64,000 nucleotides of DNA from Salinimicrobium tongyeongense (GTDB taxonomy: Bacteria > Bacteroidota > Bacteroidia > Flavobacteriales > Flavobacteriaceae): positions 2,914,001 to 2,978,000 of the forward strand of contig NZ_CP069620.1 of NCBI RefSeq assembly GCF_026109735.1, written 5' to 3'. The translations under genes and the position numbers were made by a program. The notes below the pieces were generated by a model. That model saw only the letters and a list, made by a program, of their open reading frames with translations. It ran no database searches and was not told the DNA's origin. This document shows, in pieces, positions 41,732 through 50,956 of this stretch; within the stretch, counting starts at the first letter, position 1, and every line of letters starts with the position of its first letter.

Positions 41732-44449
41732 ATGGAACAGAGGTTAAACAGCACGAATGCCTATCGCAAAACGGTAGAGGAAGTGGCGGGCGACCTCCCT
41801 GCAGATATCCGCCGTGGCCTTTCCAAAAAAGAAGCACAAAAGCGGCTGAAACAGTACGGCCCTAACAAATTAAAGGAGGCTAAAGAAAAAAGTCTGTGGC
41901 ACCTTATCCTGTCCCAGATCAATAATCCGGTAATTTATTTGTTATTTGCGGCTGCCGTGCTTGCCCTAATTTTTGGCGATTTTGCTGAAGGAATAGCCAT
42001 TTTCATTGTCCTTGTCGTAAATACCATTATTGGTTTCTGGATGGAATTTCAGGCGCAGAAATCTATGAATGCCCTTAAAAACCTCGATAAGGCAAGAGCC
42101 CTCGTGCTGAGGTCTTCAGAAGAAATAGATATTGATGCTGAAAATATAACTTCAGGAGATATTATTAAACTGGAAGCCGGAGACCTTGTTCCGGCCGACG
42201 CCCGAATTATAGAAGCTGTTGAGCTTAAGGTCGATGAATCGCCACTTACGGGAGAATCTGTCCCTGTCGAAAAAAATTCCGAAGTAATTGAAGAGGAGCT
42301 GCAGGTGGCCGATCGCAAAAATATCCTCTACAAAGGTACCGCGGTTACCTCGGGCACTGCCACGGCCCTTGTTTTTGCCACCGGGATGGATACCGAAGTG
42401 GGTAATATTTCTTCCCTGGTTGAGGAGCAGGACAGGGAGGATACTCCTTTGAATATGAAGCTCAACAGGCTCACCAAAAAACTGATATGGGTGATCCTGG
42501 TGATGGCAGCTGCCTTTTTCTTATTTGGCTGGCTGGCGGGAGAGGAACTGTACCAACTGGTACAAACCTCTATTGCCTGGTCTATTGCTGCTATCCCTGA
42601 AGGCCTGCCCATTGTTGCCAGTATCGCACTAGCACGCGGAATGGTGAGGCTGTCAAAAAAGCATGTTTTGATCAAGAGCCTGGGCGCGGTAGAAACATTG
42701 GGGGAGACTACCGTGATCTTTACTGATAAAACGGGGACTTTAACAAAGAATGAGCTTACAGTTCACAGCTTTTACCTCCCTGATGACGGACTTCTGAAGG
42801 TTGACCGGCAGGGGCATAAACCCACTTTAGATATTGATCTGCAGCAAAAAAATAATTTAAACGAGTTGCTGAAGATCTCTGTGCTTGCCAATGATGCTTC
42901 CCTGGGAAAACCGGAAAATTCTGAAGAAAAAACGGAAGCAGCAGAGGAGAAAAAACCGGCTAAGGGAGACCCTCTCGAGTTAGCCCTGCTCGATTTTGTA
43001 AGCAATTTCAAGCCCGGACTTTATAAGCAGTTACAGGAGTTGCCCCGGGAATTACATGATCCTTTTGATTCAGAGTCAATGGTGATGGGAACCATTTACA
43101 AAGAAAACGACCATTTCTATATAGCCGGAAAAGGATCTGCCGATGCCATTCTTTCCCGCTCCACACAAATTTTGAGGCAGGGAAAACCGGAAGGTTTTGC
43201 TGAAGATGAAAAGGAGAATTGGAAACAGCGAAATCATGACTTGGCCGCCGATGGTTTGCGCGTACTTGGTTTTGCCTTTAAGACAAGTCAAAAATGTCCT
43301 GCTGGCGAAGAGGCCGAAGATTTTCTGCATGACCTTAATTTTGTGGGGCTACTCGGATTTATGGATCCTCCGCGAAAAGAAGTGGCAACAGCAATAGAGA
43401 CTTGTAAAGCAGCGGGCATTAAGGTGATCATGGTAACGGGAGATCACCCTGCAACAGCCGCTAATGTGGGGCGTGAGGTAAAGATCTTTTCAGAAGAAGA
43501 ACACCATAACCCGGTTGTGCATGGCAAAGACCTGCACAAACAGTTTGAGGAAAACTCCCAGGATGAACTTATGGGCATCCGGGTATTTTCACGTGTAGAC
43601 CCCGAGCAAAAGCTACGCCTTATCAGCCATTTTCAGGATATGGGTGAGATCGTGGGGATGACCGGTGACGGAGTGAATGACGCGCCGGCCCTCAAAAAAG
43701 CCAATATTGGCATTGCCATGGGCAAGAGAGGTACGCAGGTAGCCCAGGAAGTAGCCGATGTGGTGCTCAAAGATGACTCCTTTAGCTCTATTGTCAAAGC
43801 TGTTGAGCAGGGGCGCATCATTTTCGGGAACATCAGGAGGTTCGTGCTTTATCAGCTTTCTTACCACCTTGCAGAGATCATTTTGATCGCCCTTATAAGT
43901 TTCTCGCTCTTTACCCTGCCTATTTTACCCCTGCAGTTGCTGTTTCTCAACCTGCTTTCAGATGTTTTCCCGGCCCTTGCACTTGGTATAGGCGAAGGCA
44001 ACCCTAACGTGATGAAGTTACCCCCAAAAGATCCTAAAGAACCAATTATCAGTCGGTGGAATTGGGTGCAGATTGGAATTTACGGGCTGCTCATTGCTGC
44101 AAGTGTTACGGGAGCTTACTTCTATTCCCACTTTGTTTGGGAAGAAACGGAGGAGGTCAACAATAACATCGCTTTTTTAAGCCTTGCCTTTGCACAATTC
44201 CTGCATGTACTCAATATGCGTGAGGGCAAAGAACCCTTGTTCAACAACCAGGTGACCCGTAACAAATATGTGTGGATGGCCGTGGGCTTTTGCGTGGCTG
44301 TGGTTCTTTTGGCCTACTTTATCCCTGTAGTGGCCGGGGTATTGAGCCTGCAGCCTTTGCAGGTAAATCACTGGGTTTTGATTGCCAGTGCCGGCATTTT
44401 ACCAACATTCATTATACAGGTCACCAAAATCTTTTTTAAAGACTTCTGA
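41732..44449 (+). CDS. cation-transporting P-type ATPase (P2, Ca2+/Na+ pump-like)
   Basis: 905 residues. Cation_ATPase_N domain (LSKKEAQKRLKQYGPNKL), TGES actuator loop (SPLTGESVPVEKN), phosphorylation site DKTGTLTKNE, KGSAD nucleotide-binding loop and TGDGVNDAPAL hinge. AIPEGLP in the fourth membrane helix is the ion-binding motif of Ca2+-type (P2A/P2B) pumps rather than heavy-metal pumps. Likely exports calcium or exchanges monovalent ions. Single gene. Confidence 0.93.
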   Translation: MEQRLNSTNAYRKTVEEVAGDLPADIRRGLSKKEAQKRLKQYGPNKLKEAKEKSLWHLILSQINNPVIYLLFAAAVLALIFGDFAEGIAIFIVLVVNTIIGFWMEFQAQKSMNALKNLDKARALVLRSSEEIDIDAENITSGDIIKLEAGDLVPADARIIEAVELKVDESPLTGESVPVEKNSEVIEEELQVADRKNILYKGTAVTSGTATALVFATGMDTEVGNISSLVEEQDREDTPLNMKLNRLTKKLIWVILVMAAAFFLFGWLAGEELYQLVQTSIAWSIAAIPEGLPIVASIALARGMVRLSKKHVLIKSLGAVETLGETTVIFTDKTGTLTKNELTVHSFYLPDDGLLKVDRQGHKPTLDIDLQQKNNLNELLKISVLANDASLGKPENSEEKTEAAEEKKPAKGDPLELALLDFVSNFKPGLYKQLQELPRELHDPFDSESMVMGTIYKENDHFYIAGKGSADAILSRSTQILRQGKPEGFAEDEKENWKQRNHDLAADGLRVLGFAFKTSQKCPAGEEAEDFLHDLNFVGLLGFMDPPRKEVATAIETCKAAGIKVIMVTGDHPATAANVGREVKIFSEEEHHNPVVHGKDLHKQFEENSQDELMGIRVFSRVDPEQKLRLISHFQDMGEIVGMTGDGVNDAPALKKANIGIAMGKRGTQVAQEVADVVLKDDSFSSIVKAVEQGRIIFGNIRRFVLYQLSYHLAEIILIALISFSLFTLPILPLQLLFLNLLSDVFPALALGIGEGNPNVMKLPPKDPKEPIISRWNWVQIGIYGLLIAASVTGAYFYSHFVWEETEEVNNNIAFLSLAFAQFLHVLNMREGKEPLFNNQVTRNKYVWMAVGFCVAVVLLAYFIPVVAGVLSLQPLQVNHWVLIASAGILPTFIIQVTKIFFKDF

Positions 44450-44475
44450 TGCCTGCAAACCCACACATCTCAACG

Positions 44476-44796
44476 TCAGGTTAGCGCAGGAAAACTAATT
44501 CCTAAGATCAGCAGGTTAAGAATGGTACCGTATTTGGCATCCTGCCAGTTCAACGTGATAAGGAACTGAGACAGGATGGCCCCTATAATGGCAAGAATGG
44601 GCCAGTAATCTGAAGCCATTAAAAAATAGACATCTGCTATAAAAATAAGTGCGGCACTCGTAAGCCACAGCATTCCTTCAAGTTTATTGATACTTCTGGA
44701 GAGTGTAGGTAAAAAATCTTCATGAACAGCTTTTACAACTCCCATGAGATGTAAAATAGCGTGTGTAAGGAGTAGAATGGAGATTAAAACTTTCAT
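44476..44796 (-). CDS. small membrane protein of unknown function
   Basis: 106 residues with four hydrophobic segments (ILLLTHAILHLMGVVKAV, LWLTSAALIFIADVYFL, WPILAIIGAILSQFLI and LNLLILGISFPAL). Overlaps the end of the upstream universal-stress-like gene by 4 bp, so the two are co-translated. No motif that gives a function. Confidence 0.65.
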   Translation of the reverse strand: MKVLISILLLTHAILHLMGVVKAVHEDFLPTLSRSINKLEGMLWLTSAALIFIADVYFLMASDYWPILAIIGAILSQFLITLNWQDAKYGTILNLLILGISFPALT

Positions 44797-45647
44797 GGCT
44801 TCAAAAATGATGATTTGGTGGTGTTACGGGTTCGTTTAAAGGCAGGCACAACCTCATTTTCGGGTTTCGGACTAATCAAAACCGGAACTTTTGTACTGGA
44901 AAGAAAATTCGCAAAAGCCGGGTTGTTCATTTTCCTTTGCAGGCTGTGCTCATCCTGAGGGAGCAATCGTAAATCAAAATTCTGAGCATCATGCAGGGTT
45001 GAGAAACGGTATTCTTGCTGAGAAAAAGCCTTCACCGCAGGATGGTATATGTTAAGCAGTTCTTTTAGCCTGAAGCTGTCAATTTTTGCCTGTTGGGCAT
45101 TCACTTTGCCGGGATAGATCTTATGAATTTCAAGAGAAAAGCTGAAGTTTCCGAAGATCTTTTTTACAGGGGCAAGAGTGGCAGTAGAAACCCTAACGCC
45201 CGGCTCTGCTATGAGCAGCAGGTTTTTGGGAAGCCTGGGCTTTGCAATATCAGGGAGTGCCAAAAATGGCATTTTTAAGCCGGCATACAGTTTGGCCAAC
45301 GCCGCCAAATTATTTAAGGTCTTATTTCCGGCTTCCAGGATGGCCAGGGAGAATTGTGCTTTTATTCTGCGAAGATCTTCGGGCGAATTCAGGATGTGCA
45401 GCTTATAATCTTCAGCCGGGAAAAAGTTCCTGATTTTTTTCTGAAGGTGATTTAATTCCTGTTTAATGGCAAACTGCAAACAATTTAATTGGGATTCGTC
45501 ATAATCCGGCCTTTCAAACAATCTCTGTTTAGCAGAAATGGTCTCGAAATAAAAATTTGTTTTTCGGCCTTTCATAAGATGAAGGGCGTAGAGCAGGCCA
45601 CTTCGGGGAAGCGACGACATATCTGAAGAGATCAGAATATTGTTCAT
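44793..45647 (-). CDS. universal stress protein-like protein
   Basis: 284 residues, two alpha/beta halves: NNILISSDMSSLPRSGLLYA opens the first, and LLLIAEPGVRVSTATLAPVK opens the second, with KVPVLISP at the end. This is the layout of tandem UspA proteins in Bacteroidetes, though the ATP-binding GxxGxxxxG is not obvious. An AAAAATGGCATTTTT palindrome lies inside the gene near 45254. Confidence 0.6.
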   Translation of the reverse strand: MNNILISSDMSSLPRSGLLYALHLMKGRKTNFYFETISAKQRLFERPDYDESQLNCLQFAIKQELNHLQKKIRNFFPAEDYKLHILNSPEDLRRIKAQFSLAILEAGNKTLNNLAALAKLYAGLKMPFLALPDIAKPRLPKNLLLIAEPGVRVSTATLAPVKKIFGNFSFSLEIHKIYPGKVNAQQAKIDSFRLKELLNIYHPAVKAFSQQEYRFSTLHDAQNFDLRLLPQDEHSLQRKMNNPAFANFLSSTKVPVLISPKPENEVVPAFKRTRNTTKSSFLKP

Positions 45648-45715
45648 GGCCGAAAGATTTAGAATAATAATTTACCACAAAATTCCCACGAAAAATATGA
45701 TTTTTGTCAAATTCT

Positions 45716-46288
45716 TTAGTAGGTGAAATTTCCCACTTCAACAACCTCGCCCGCGCTCATGCCCGCAAGTTGTTCTTGACCTATGCGCACTCTTACCAGC
45801 CTTAGGGTGGGAAAGCCGGCTGCCGCTGTCATTTTTTTCACCTGCCTGAACTTTCCTTCTGTGAGGGTGATTGAGATCCAGCTGGTAGGGCCGTGCCGGG
45901 CATCCCTAATGGGTTTTGCCCGTGGCGGGAAATTAGGGGGAGTGCCTAAGATCTTTGCTTTGCAGGCTTGGGTAAGGTATTTCTTTCCGTTGATCCCAAT
46001 TTCAATTCCGTTCTTTAATTTTGAAAGCTCAGCTTCGCCAATCAGGCCGTCTACCTGTACATAATATTCTTTTTCTACATGTCTTCCGGTAATTTCTGCA
46101 CTTAGTTTGCCGTTGGTAGTGAGTAATAAAAGTCCTTCAGAATCTTCATCCAAACGTCCAATAGACATGGTGCCTTCCGGGAAATCCCATAGTTCCCCCA
46201 ACATCTTCTTCTTGCGGCGGGTGCGTTGATTGCTTATAAACTGGCTTAAGAAGCCGTAGGGTTTGTATATTTTGAAGTGTCTGTGCAT
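45716..46288 (-). CDS. 23S rRNA pseudouridine synthase, RsuA/RluE family
   Basis: 190 residues. MHRHFKIYKPYGFLSQFISN, then MSIGRLDEDSEGLLLLTTNG with the catalytic aspartate (GRLDEDSEG), then ITLTEGKFRQVKKM. Lacks the N-terminal S4 domain, as in RluE, which modifies one uridine of 23S rRNA. I call the family, not the exact site. Confidence 0.88.
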   Translation of the reverse strand: MHRHFKIYKPYGFLSQFISNQRTRRKKKMLGELWDFPEGTMSIGRLDEDSEGLLLLTTNGKLSAEITGRHVEKEYYVQVDGLIGEAELSKLKNGIEIGINGKKYLTQACKAKILGTPPNFPPRAKPIRDARHGPTSWISITLTEGKFRQVKKMTAAAGFPTLRLVRVRIGQEQLAGMSAGEVVEVGNFTY

Positions 46289-46476
46289 AAAATATTACCT
46301 GCTAAGGTTTTTTTCTGCTTTTAAAGGGCAAAAGTAAGGCTTTGGTCTCTGAATTTTTAACATAAAAATCTCGAAAATCCCCAAAAGTGGGTATTGGTGA
46401 AAGAAGACTGAAATATTACTTTTAGCTCGTGAAATTGTACCGGTCAATTCAGCAATGAATACGGGAACAATGGAGT

Positions 46477-46511
46477 AAAAAATCGGGGGTGTAGGGGCCC
46501 CGATTTTTTTT
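46477..46511. terminator. bidirectional terminator
   Basis: AAAATCGGGG...CCCCGATTTT stem with A run before and T run after, between the pseudouridine synthase and the LuxR gene. It ends the minus-strand LuxR transcript. Confidence 0.75.
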
Positions 46512-46516
46512 TGCGC

Positions 46517-47203
46517 TTAAATAAGATCGTAAGCCCGGGCGTATTCCGTAAATTCAAAACTGGTAGAAATATTCAGCTTTTTCTTGATGTTTTTCCTGTG
46601 GGTATGCACAGTGTCTATAGAGATGTGAAGTTCCTTTGCAATGTCGGCCGAACTTTTTCCCAGGGCCACCAGCCTTAAAACTTCCTTGGCCCTCTTCCCA
46701 AGGCCAAGATATTTATTCAGGTTTTCTTTGAAGAACATATTTTCCTTTAAAAGCCGCTCTGCCTTATTTTCAATATGCTTCATGCGGTCAACGGGAAAGG
46801 AAACCGTGACCAGATGCGAGGGTGATCCGTCTTCGGCCTGGTGAAAGATCCGTATTGACCCAATGTGCCAAACCCACTCCTGCCGGTCTTTGAATTTTAC
46901 CTGCTGAAAAAAAGTGAAGGTCTCTTCGGGGTCTTTATTCTGAAGTAATTTCCGAAGTTTTAGCATGAAATCATCCATGTCTTCATTGTTGAAGAAACGG
47001 TCGTGATATTTGGGCCCCATTACCGAAAGTTCTTCTAAAGAAACCCCCAGTTGATTGAGCCCTCGGGAGCTCATGTAAACCGTCCTGAAGTCTTTTTCCC
47101 TCAGTTCATGAACTATGACTACTCCCGGAATAAATTCGGCACATTCAGTGAAGATGTTCAGTTTCTGTTCAAAAGTTGTTTCCAAATCCCGGTGGTTTTC
47201 CAA
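46517..47203 (-). CDS. LuxR-type regulator with PAS-like sensor domain
   Basis: 228 residues. N-terminal PAS-like domain (FIPGVVIVHELREKDFRTVY, then WVWHIGSIRIFHQAEDGSPS). C-terminal LuxR helix-turn-helix: LGKRAKEVLRLVALGKSSAD and IAKELHISIDTVHTHRKNIK. No receiver domain. It is a paralogue of the next gene, same strand and 77 bp apart. Signal unknown. Confidence 0.85.
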   Translation of the reverse strand: MENHRDLETTFEQKLNIFTECAEFIPGVVIVHELREKDFRTVYMSSRGLNQLGVSLEELSVMGPKYHDRFFNNEDMDDFMLKLRKLLQNKDPEETFTFFQQVKFKDRQEWVWHIGSIRIFHQAEDGSPSHLVTVSFPVDRMKHIENKAERLLKENMFFKENLNKYLGLGKRAKEVLRLVALGKSSADIAKELHISIDTVHTHRKNIKKKLNISTSFEFTEYARAYDLI

Positions 47204-47280
47204 CTAAAAGTAGCACAAAACACAGGTTTTTTGAAGAAAGCTTAACAAAAATCGATAAAGGGGCTATTTTTTTCGCTCTA

Positions 47281-47931
47281 TCACAAAAGGTCGTAAGCTC
47301 TCGCATATTCTATGAGCTCGATCGAATTTGAAACTTCCAGCTTTTTCCGAAGTGATTTTAGGTGTGAGTTCACCGTATCTATAGAAATATTCAGCTTTTC
47401 AGCCATTTTATTCATCCTCATCCCTCTTCCCGATAAGCTCAGGATCTCAACTTCGCGCCGACTCAAGGTATGGAACTTTTCAAAATTCTGCCGGGCAAAA
47501 TCTGTTTCTTCCATTAATCGCTCGGCCCTTTTCATGGTCCACTCAAAATCTTCAAGTGGTACTGCATAGGTGATAGTGTGAGTAGGTTTTAAAGGAGCTT
47601 CGGCATGAAAAACCTTTATGGAAGCTGCATACCAGTGATAGCTGCCCTGGTATTTTACCTGGTGAAAAAAGGTGTAGGTCTCCTCAATTCCTTCCTGCTC
47701 AATCATTGATTCCAGCGTTTCAAGGTAATCGCCCATAAATTTTGGCTTAAAATAGAGATGTTGATAATTCTCTTTTGTGGCAATGAGCTCCCTGAGCGTC
47801 AAGCCCAGTAATTTCAGGCCGTTTGTGGTCATGAAAAGCGGTTTGAACCCCTCTATTTCATTGATCACCGTCACGCCCGGGAGCTTCTCGAATTCCTTTG
47901 AATATGTAGAAATTTTCTCTTCTACCGTCAT
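47281..47931 (-). CDS. LuxR-type regulator with PAS-like sensor domain (paralogue)
   Basis: 216 residues. PAS-like N-terminus (LPGVTVINEIEGFKPLFMTT, then GSYHWYAASIKVFH) and LuxR HTH (LSRREVEILSLSGRGMRMNK, then MAEKLNISIDTVNSHLKSLR). Same architecture as the neighbour at 46517, so a tandem duplication. It starts 4 bp after the sbcC stop, suggesting read-through from sbcDC. Confidence 0.85.
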   Translation of the reverse strand: MTVEEKISTYSKEFEKLPGVTVINEIEGFKPLFMTTNGLKLLGLTLRELIATKENYQHLYFKPKFMGDYLETLESMIEQEGIEETYTFFHQVKYQGSYHWYAASIKVFHAEAPLKPTHTITYAVPLEDFEWTMKRAERLMEETDFARQNFEKFHTLSRREVEILSLSGRGMRMNKMAEKLNISIDTVNSHLKSLRKKLEVSNSIELIEYARAYDLL

Positions 47932-47935
47932 TGGT

Positions 47936-50900
47936 TTATCCTATTACTTCCAGGGAACTGTAGCCCTGGCCGTTTCTGCTGAGTCTTATTTGTGTGGCAA
48001 TACGCTCTTTTAGGGAATCTACATGGCTAATAATCCCTATGGTCTTAGACGATTCTGCCTGTAGTTTCTCCAGCGTATCTAAAGTCTGGTCGAGGGTTTC
48101 AGGGTCAAGGGTGCCAAAACCTTCATCGATGAACAGGGAGTTGATCTCCACATTTCTCGAAGCCAGATCGCTTAAGGCAAGTGCCATTGAAAGGCTTAGC
48201 AGAAAAGTCTCCCCACCCGAAAGTGTCTTTACCGATCGTCTTTGGCCACCCATGTGCTCGTCTATGGCCACCAGGCTGTCATCTTCGTCTTCCAGGGGTT
48301 TGTCAATCCTGTAGCGGTCGCTTAGGTCCTGTAACCGCCGGTTTGCTAAGATGAGCAACTGCGAGAGGCTAAGGTCCTGTGCAAAATCGTTGAATTTCTT
48401 TCCTGTGGCGTCGCCAATGAGCTGGTTGAGCAGTTCCCAGCGCTTTATCTTGTTTTTTACATCTTTTAATTCCTCTTCAATCGCAGCAATTTGTGCCCTT
48501 CGCTCCCTGTCATTCCGCAGTTTGCGCCTTAATTCTTCACATTCCTCATGTAAAGAGTTCAGCTTTGATTTTGTTTCCTGCAGCTTTTGTGTAAGGATCT
48601 CTTCACTGCCGGGCACGTCTTTTTGCTGCAGCTGGGTAAGCTGGGTTTTCAGGGTTTTTAAAGAGGCTTCAATTTGCCCTTTTTGAGAGGTGAGTGCTTC
48701 GCGCTTCCTGCTAAGTTGCGAATATTCTGCTTCGGGCAGCAGTCTTTGAAGGGCTTCAGGAATATCTTTGCAACCGGTTTCCAAAATATGGGCTTGCAGC
48801 TGTTTTTCAAGGTTTTCAAGTTCTGCTGTTTTATTGACGAGCTTCTGGTTAAGGTCTTTTCCCTGGCTGGCGAGCGAATTCTGCTGGTGTTGCAGCGAAG
48901 TCCACGAATTTTGCAGCTCCAGGCAATCGGTATCAATATCTTTGCCGCTGTACAGGCCGTCCAGCTCGGCTTTGATCTTTTTCCCATCCACCAAAACTTC
49001 CTGGATCTCGAGAAGTATGGGAAGCCCGGTCTTAACTGCCCTCAGCTTCCGGTTTTCCTTCTCAAAAGCCTCTAGCAGTCCAATCTTTTCTTCATTGTTG
49101 TTACAGAATTCTTCCCAGTCTTTCCCCTTCGGATTGATCTTCAAAAATACTTCTTCAAATTGCCTTTTTTGAGCCTCCAGTTTTTCGCCGTTCTTCCGAA
49201 TGAGCTCCTGAAGTTCGCCAATTCTCTTCTGGTGGTGCGCCAGGCTGGTTTCGCGACTTGTCACCTGCCTCTCCATGGCCGAAAGTTCTTTTTTCAGCCT
49301 TAAAAGTTCTTCCTGTAAAGTGTCATTTTTGGCAGGTAAGTGGGCCGCATAAGGGTGTTCGGTGCTGCCACACAGCGGGCAGGCTTCACCATTTCTAAGA
49401 TTATGCCGGTGCTCATCAAGGCTGGACTTTAGCAGCTCATTCTCCCTTCTTAGCTGAAGGTTTTCAACATCTTTTTGAAGAAGTTGCATCTCCTTTTTTG
49501 CTGAAGCCAACTCCTGCGGAAGGTTTTCAACCTGCCCCAGCAGTTCTTCTTCCTCTTTTTTTGCCCTTTCAATCTCTGCGGAAAGATTCGCTATGGCCGC
49601 CCATTCCTGCTGTGCTTTTCGTCCCTGCTGAAGGAGTTCCCGCAGCCTTGACCTTTCTGCCTCCAGCTTGTTGAGGTCTATCTCTTTCAGCTGGTCTTGA
49701 AGTTCCTGAAGCCGGTGTTCACCCGCAGCTTTCATTTGCTTCAGCTTCAGTTCTTCGGTTTTGAGGTCACCGTTCAGCTTAAACTGAACTTCCCTCAGCT
49801 CAAGGTCAAAGCGCTCCTGCAGGTTGCGGTAGTGGCTCAGTTTTTCATCCCGTTGCTGCTGAAGTTTTCTCACTTTGCGGGAGAAATCCTGCAGGCTGCT
49901 TTCAATCTCGCCGGTAGCAGGTTCTTTTTTCAAAAAACTGCTTATGTTGTCGAGGCAACGGCTTATTCCTGTTCTATTCTCTTCTACACTGCGGGCGTGC
50001 CTGGTAAGTTCTTCCTTTATTTCCCTGCAGGCGGCATCCAGATTTTGCCATTTGCGTAAATCTCCGGCAAAGCCTTGTACCTGCTCGTGTTGCTTTAGCT
50101 TTTCTCCCTTTTCTTTTTCAAAATCAATAAGGTTTTGGGTGGCATTGAGCTGTAGTTTCTCCTGTGCTGCAATTTGTTGCTGCTGTGAAGAAATATTCTT
50201 TTTGAGTTCTTTAAGCCTTTCCAGTTCGCGGGTTTCCTTCTCGAGCGGCTCACACATGCCCGATTTTTGAGTAAGAGCTGTAGTGAGCTCCTGCAAAACT
50301 TCCTCTTCTAAAAGGTCTTTTTGAAGCACATTTATTTCCCGCTGCCGGTCTTCAATTTCGGCATTAACTTTTTTGAATTTTTGATAGGCTTTTATTCCTA
50401 CCTGCCTGTAGATCCCTGTACCGGTGATCTTTTCGAGAAGCTCCCCGCGCTCGTCTTTTTTGGCCTTTAAGAACTGGGCAAAATCCCCCTGCGCCAGCAG
50501 TACCGATTTTATGAACTGGTTGTAATTAAGCCCTATGAGCTCTTCATTCTTTGAAGGAACATCAGACTTTTTGTAATCTAAAGGTTTTTCTGTAGCCAGG
50601 TCGTACAGGTACATTTCGTAATCGCGCAGGTTGTTGTTGCGGTTGGTAGAAATGCTCCATTGGCTGGCGTAAATGCCTTTTTTGGCCTGGTAAGTAACCT
50701 TTGCATAAGCCTCTTTCTGGTTGCGGGTAAGCAGCGCCCCTTTGTTGATAATGTCATTTTTACTAATCTTCCCCAGGCGCGGCACCATGTTGAAAAGTGC
50801 CAGGGAGATCACGTCGAGAATCGTGCTTTTTCCGCTGCCCGTGGGGCCGGTAATGGCAAAAAGCGAGCTTACCGTAAAAGGCGCTTTGCTGAAGTCGATC

Positions 50901-50956
50901 TCATGCTTTCCCTTCAGCGAATTTATATTCTGAAATTCTATTTTTAAGATCTTCAT
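47936..50956 (-). CDS. sbcC: SbcC-type SMC ATPase (DNA repair exonuclease subunit)
   Basis: 1006 residues. Walker A in AITGPTGSGKSTILDVISLA (about 34-53), long coiled coils, zinc hook CPLCGS in the centre, then signature KTLSGGETFLLSLSMALALS and Walker B NSLFIDEGFGTLDPET. Works with SbcD to open and trim DNA ends and hairpins. Full length. Overlaps sbcD by 4 bp. Confidence 0.95.
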   Translation of the reverse strand: MKILKIEFQNINSLKGKHEIDFSKAPFTVSSLFAITGPTGSGKSTILDVISLALFNMVPRLGKISKNDIINKGALLTRNQKEAYAKVTYQAKKGIYASQWSISTNRNNNLRDYEMYLYDLATEKPLDYKKSDVPSKNEELIGLNYNQFIKSVLLAQGDFAQFLKAKKDERGELLEKITGTGIYRQVGIKAYQKFKKVNAEIEDRQREINVLQKDLLEEEVLQELTTALTQKSGMCEPLEKETRELERLKELKKNISSQQQQIAAQEKLQLNATQNLIDFEKEKGEKLKQHEQVQGFAGDLRKWQNLDAACREIKEELTRHARSVEENRTGISRCLDNISSFLKKEPATGEIESSLQDFSRKVRKLQQQRDEKLSHYRNLQERFDLELREVQFKLNGDLKTEELKLKQMKAAGEHRLQELQDQLKEIDLNKLEAERSRLRELLQQGRKAQQEWAAIANLSAEIERAKKEEEELLGQVENLPQELASAKKEMQLLQKDVENLQLRRENELLKSSLDEHRHNLRNGEACPLCGSTEHPYAAHLPAKNDTLQEELLRLKKELSAMERQVTSRETSLAHHQKRIGELQELIRKNGEKLEAQKRQFEEVFLKINPKGKDWEEFCNNNEEKIGLLEAFEKENRKLRAVKTGLPILLEIQEVLVDGKKIKAELDGLYSGKDIDTDCLELQNSWTSLQHQQNSLASQGKDLNQKLVNKTAELENLEKQLQAHILETGCKDIPEALQRLLPEAEYSQLSRKREALTSQKGQIEASLKTLKTQLTQLQQKDVPGSEEILTQKLQETKSKLNSLHEECEELRRKLRNDRERRAQIAAIEEELKDVKNKIKRWELLNQLIGDATGKKFNDFAQDLSLSQLLILANRRLQDLSDRYRIDKPLEDEDDSLVAIDEHMGGQRRSVKTLSGGETFLLSLSMALALSDLASRNVEINSLFIDEGFGTLDPETLDQTLDTLEKLQAESSKTIGIISHVDSLKERIATQIRLSRNGQGYSSLEVIG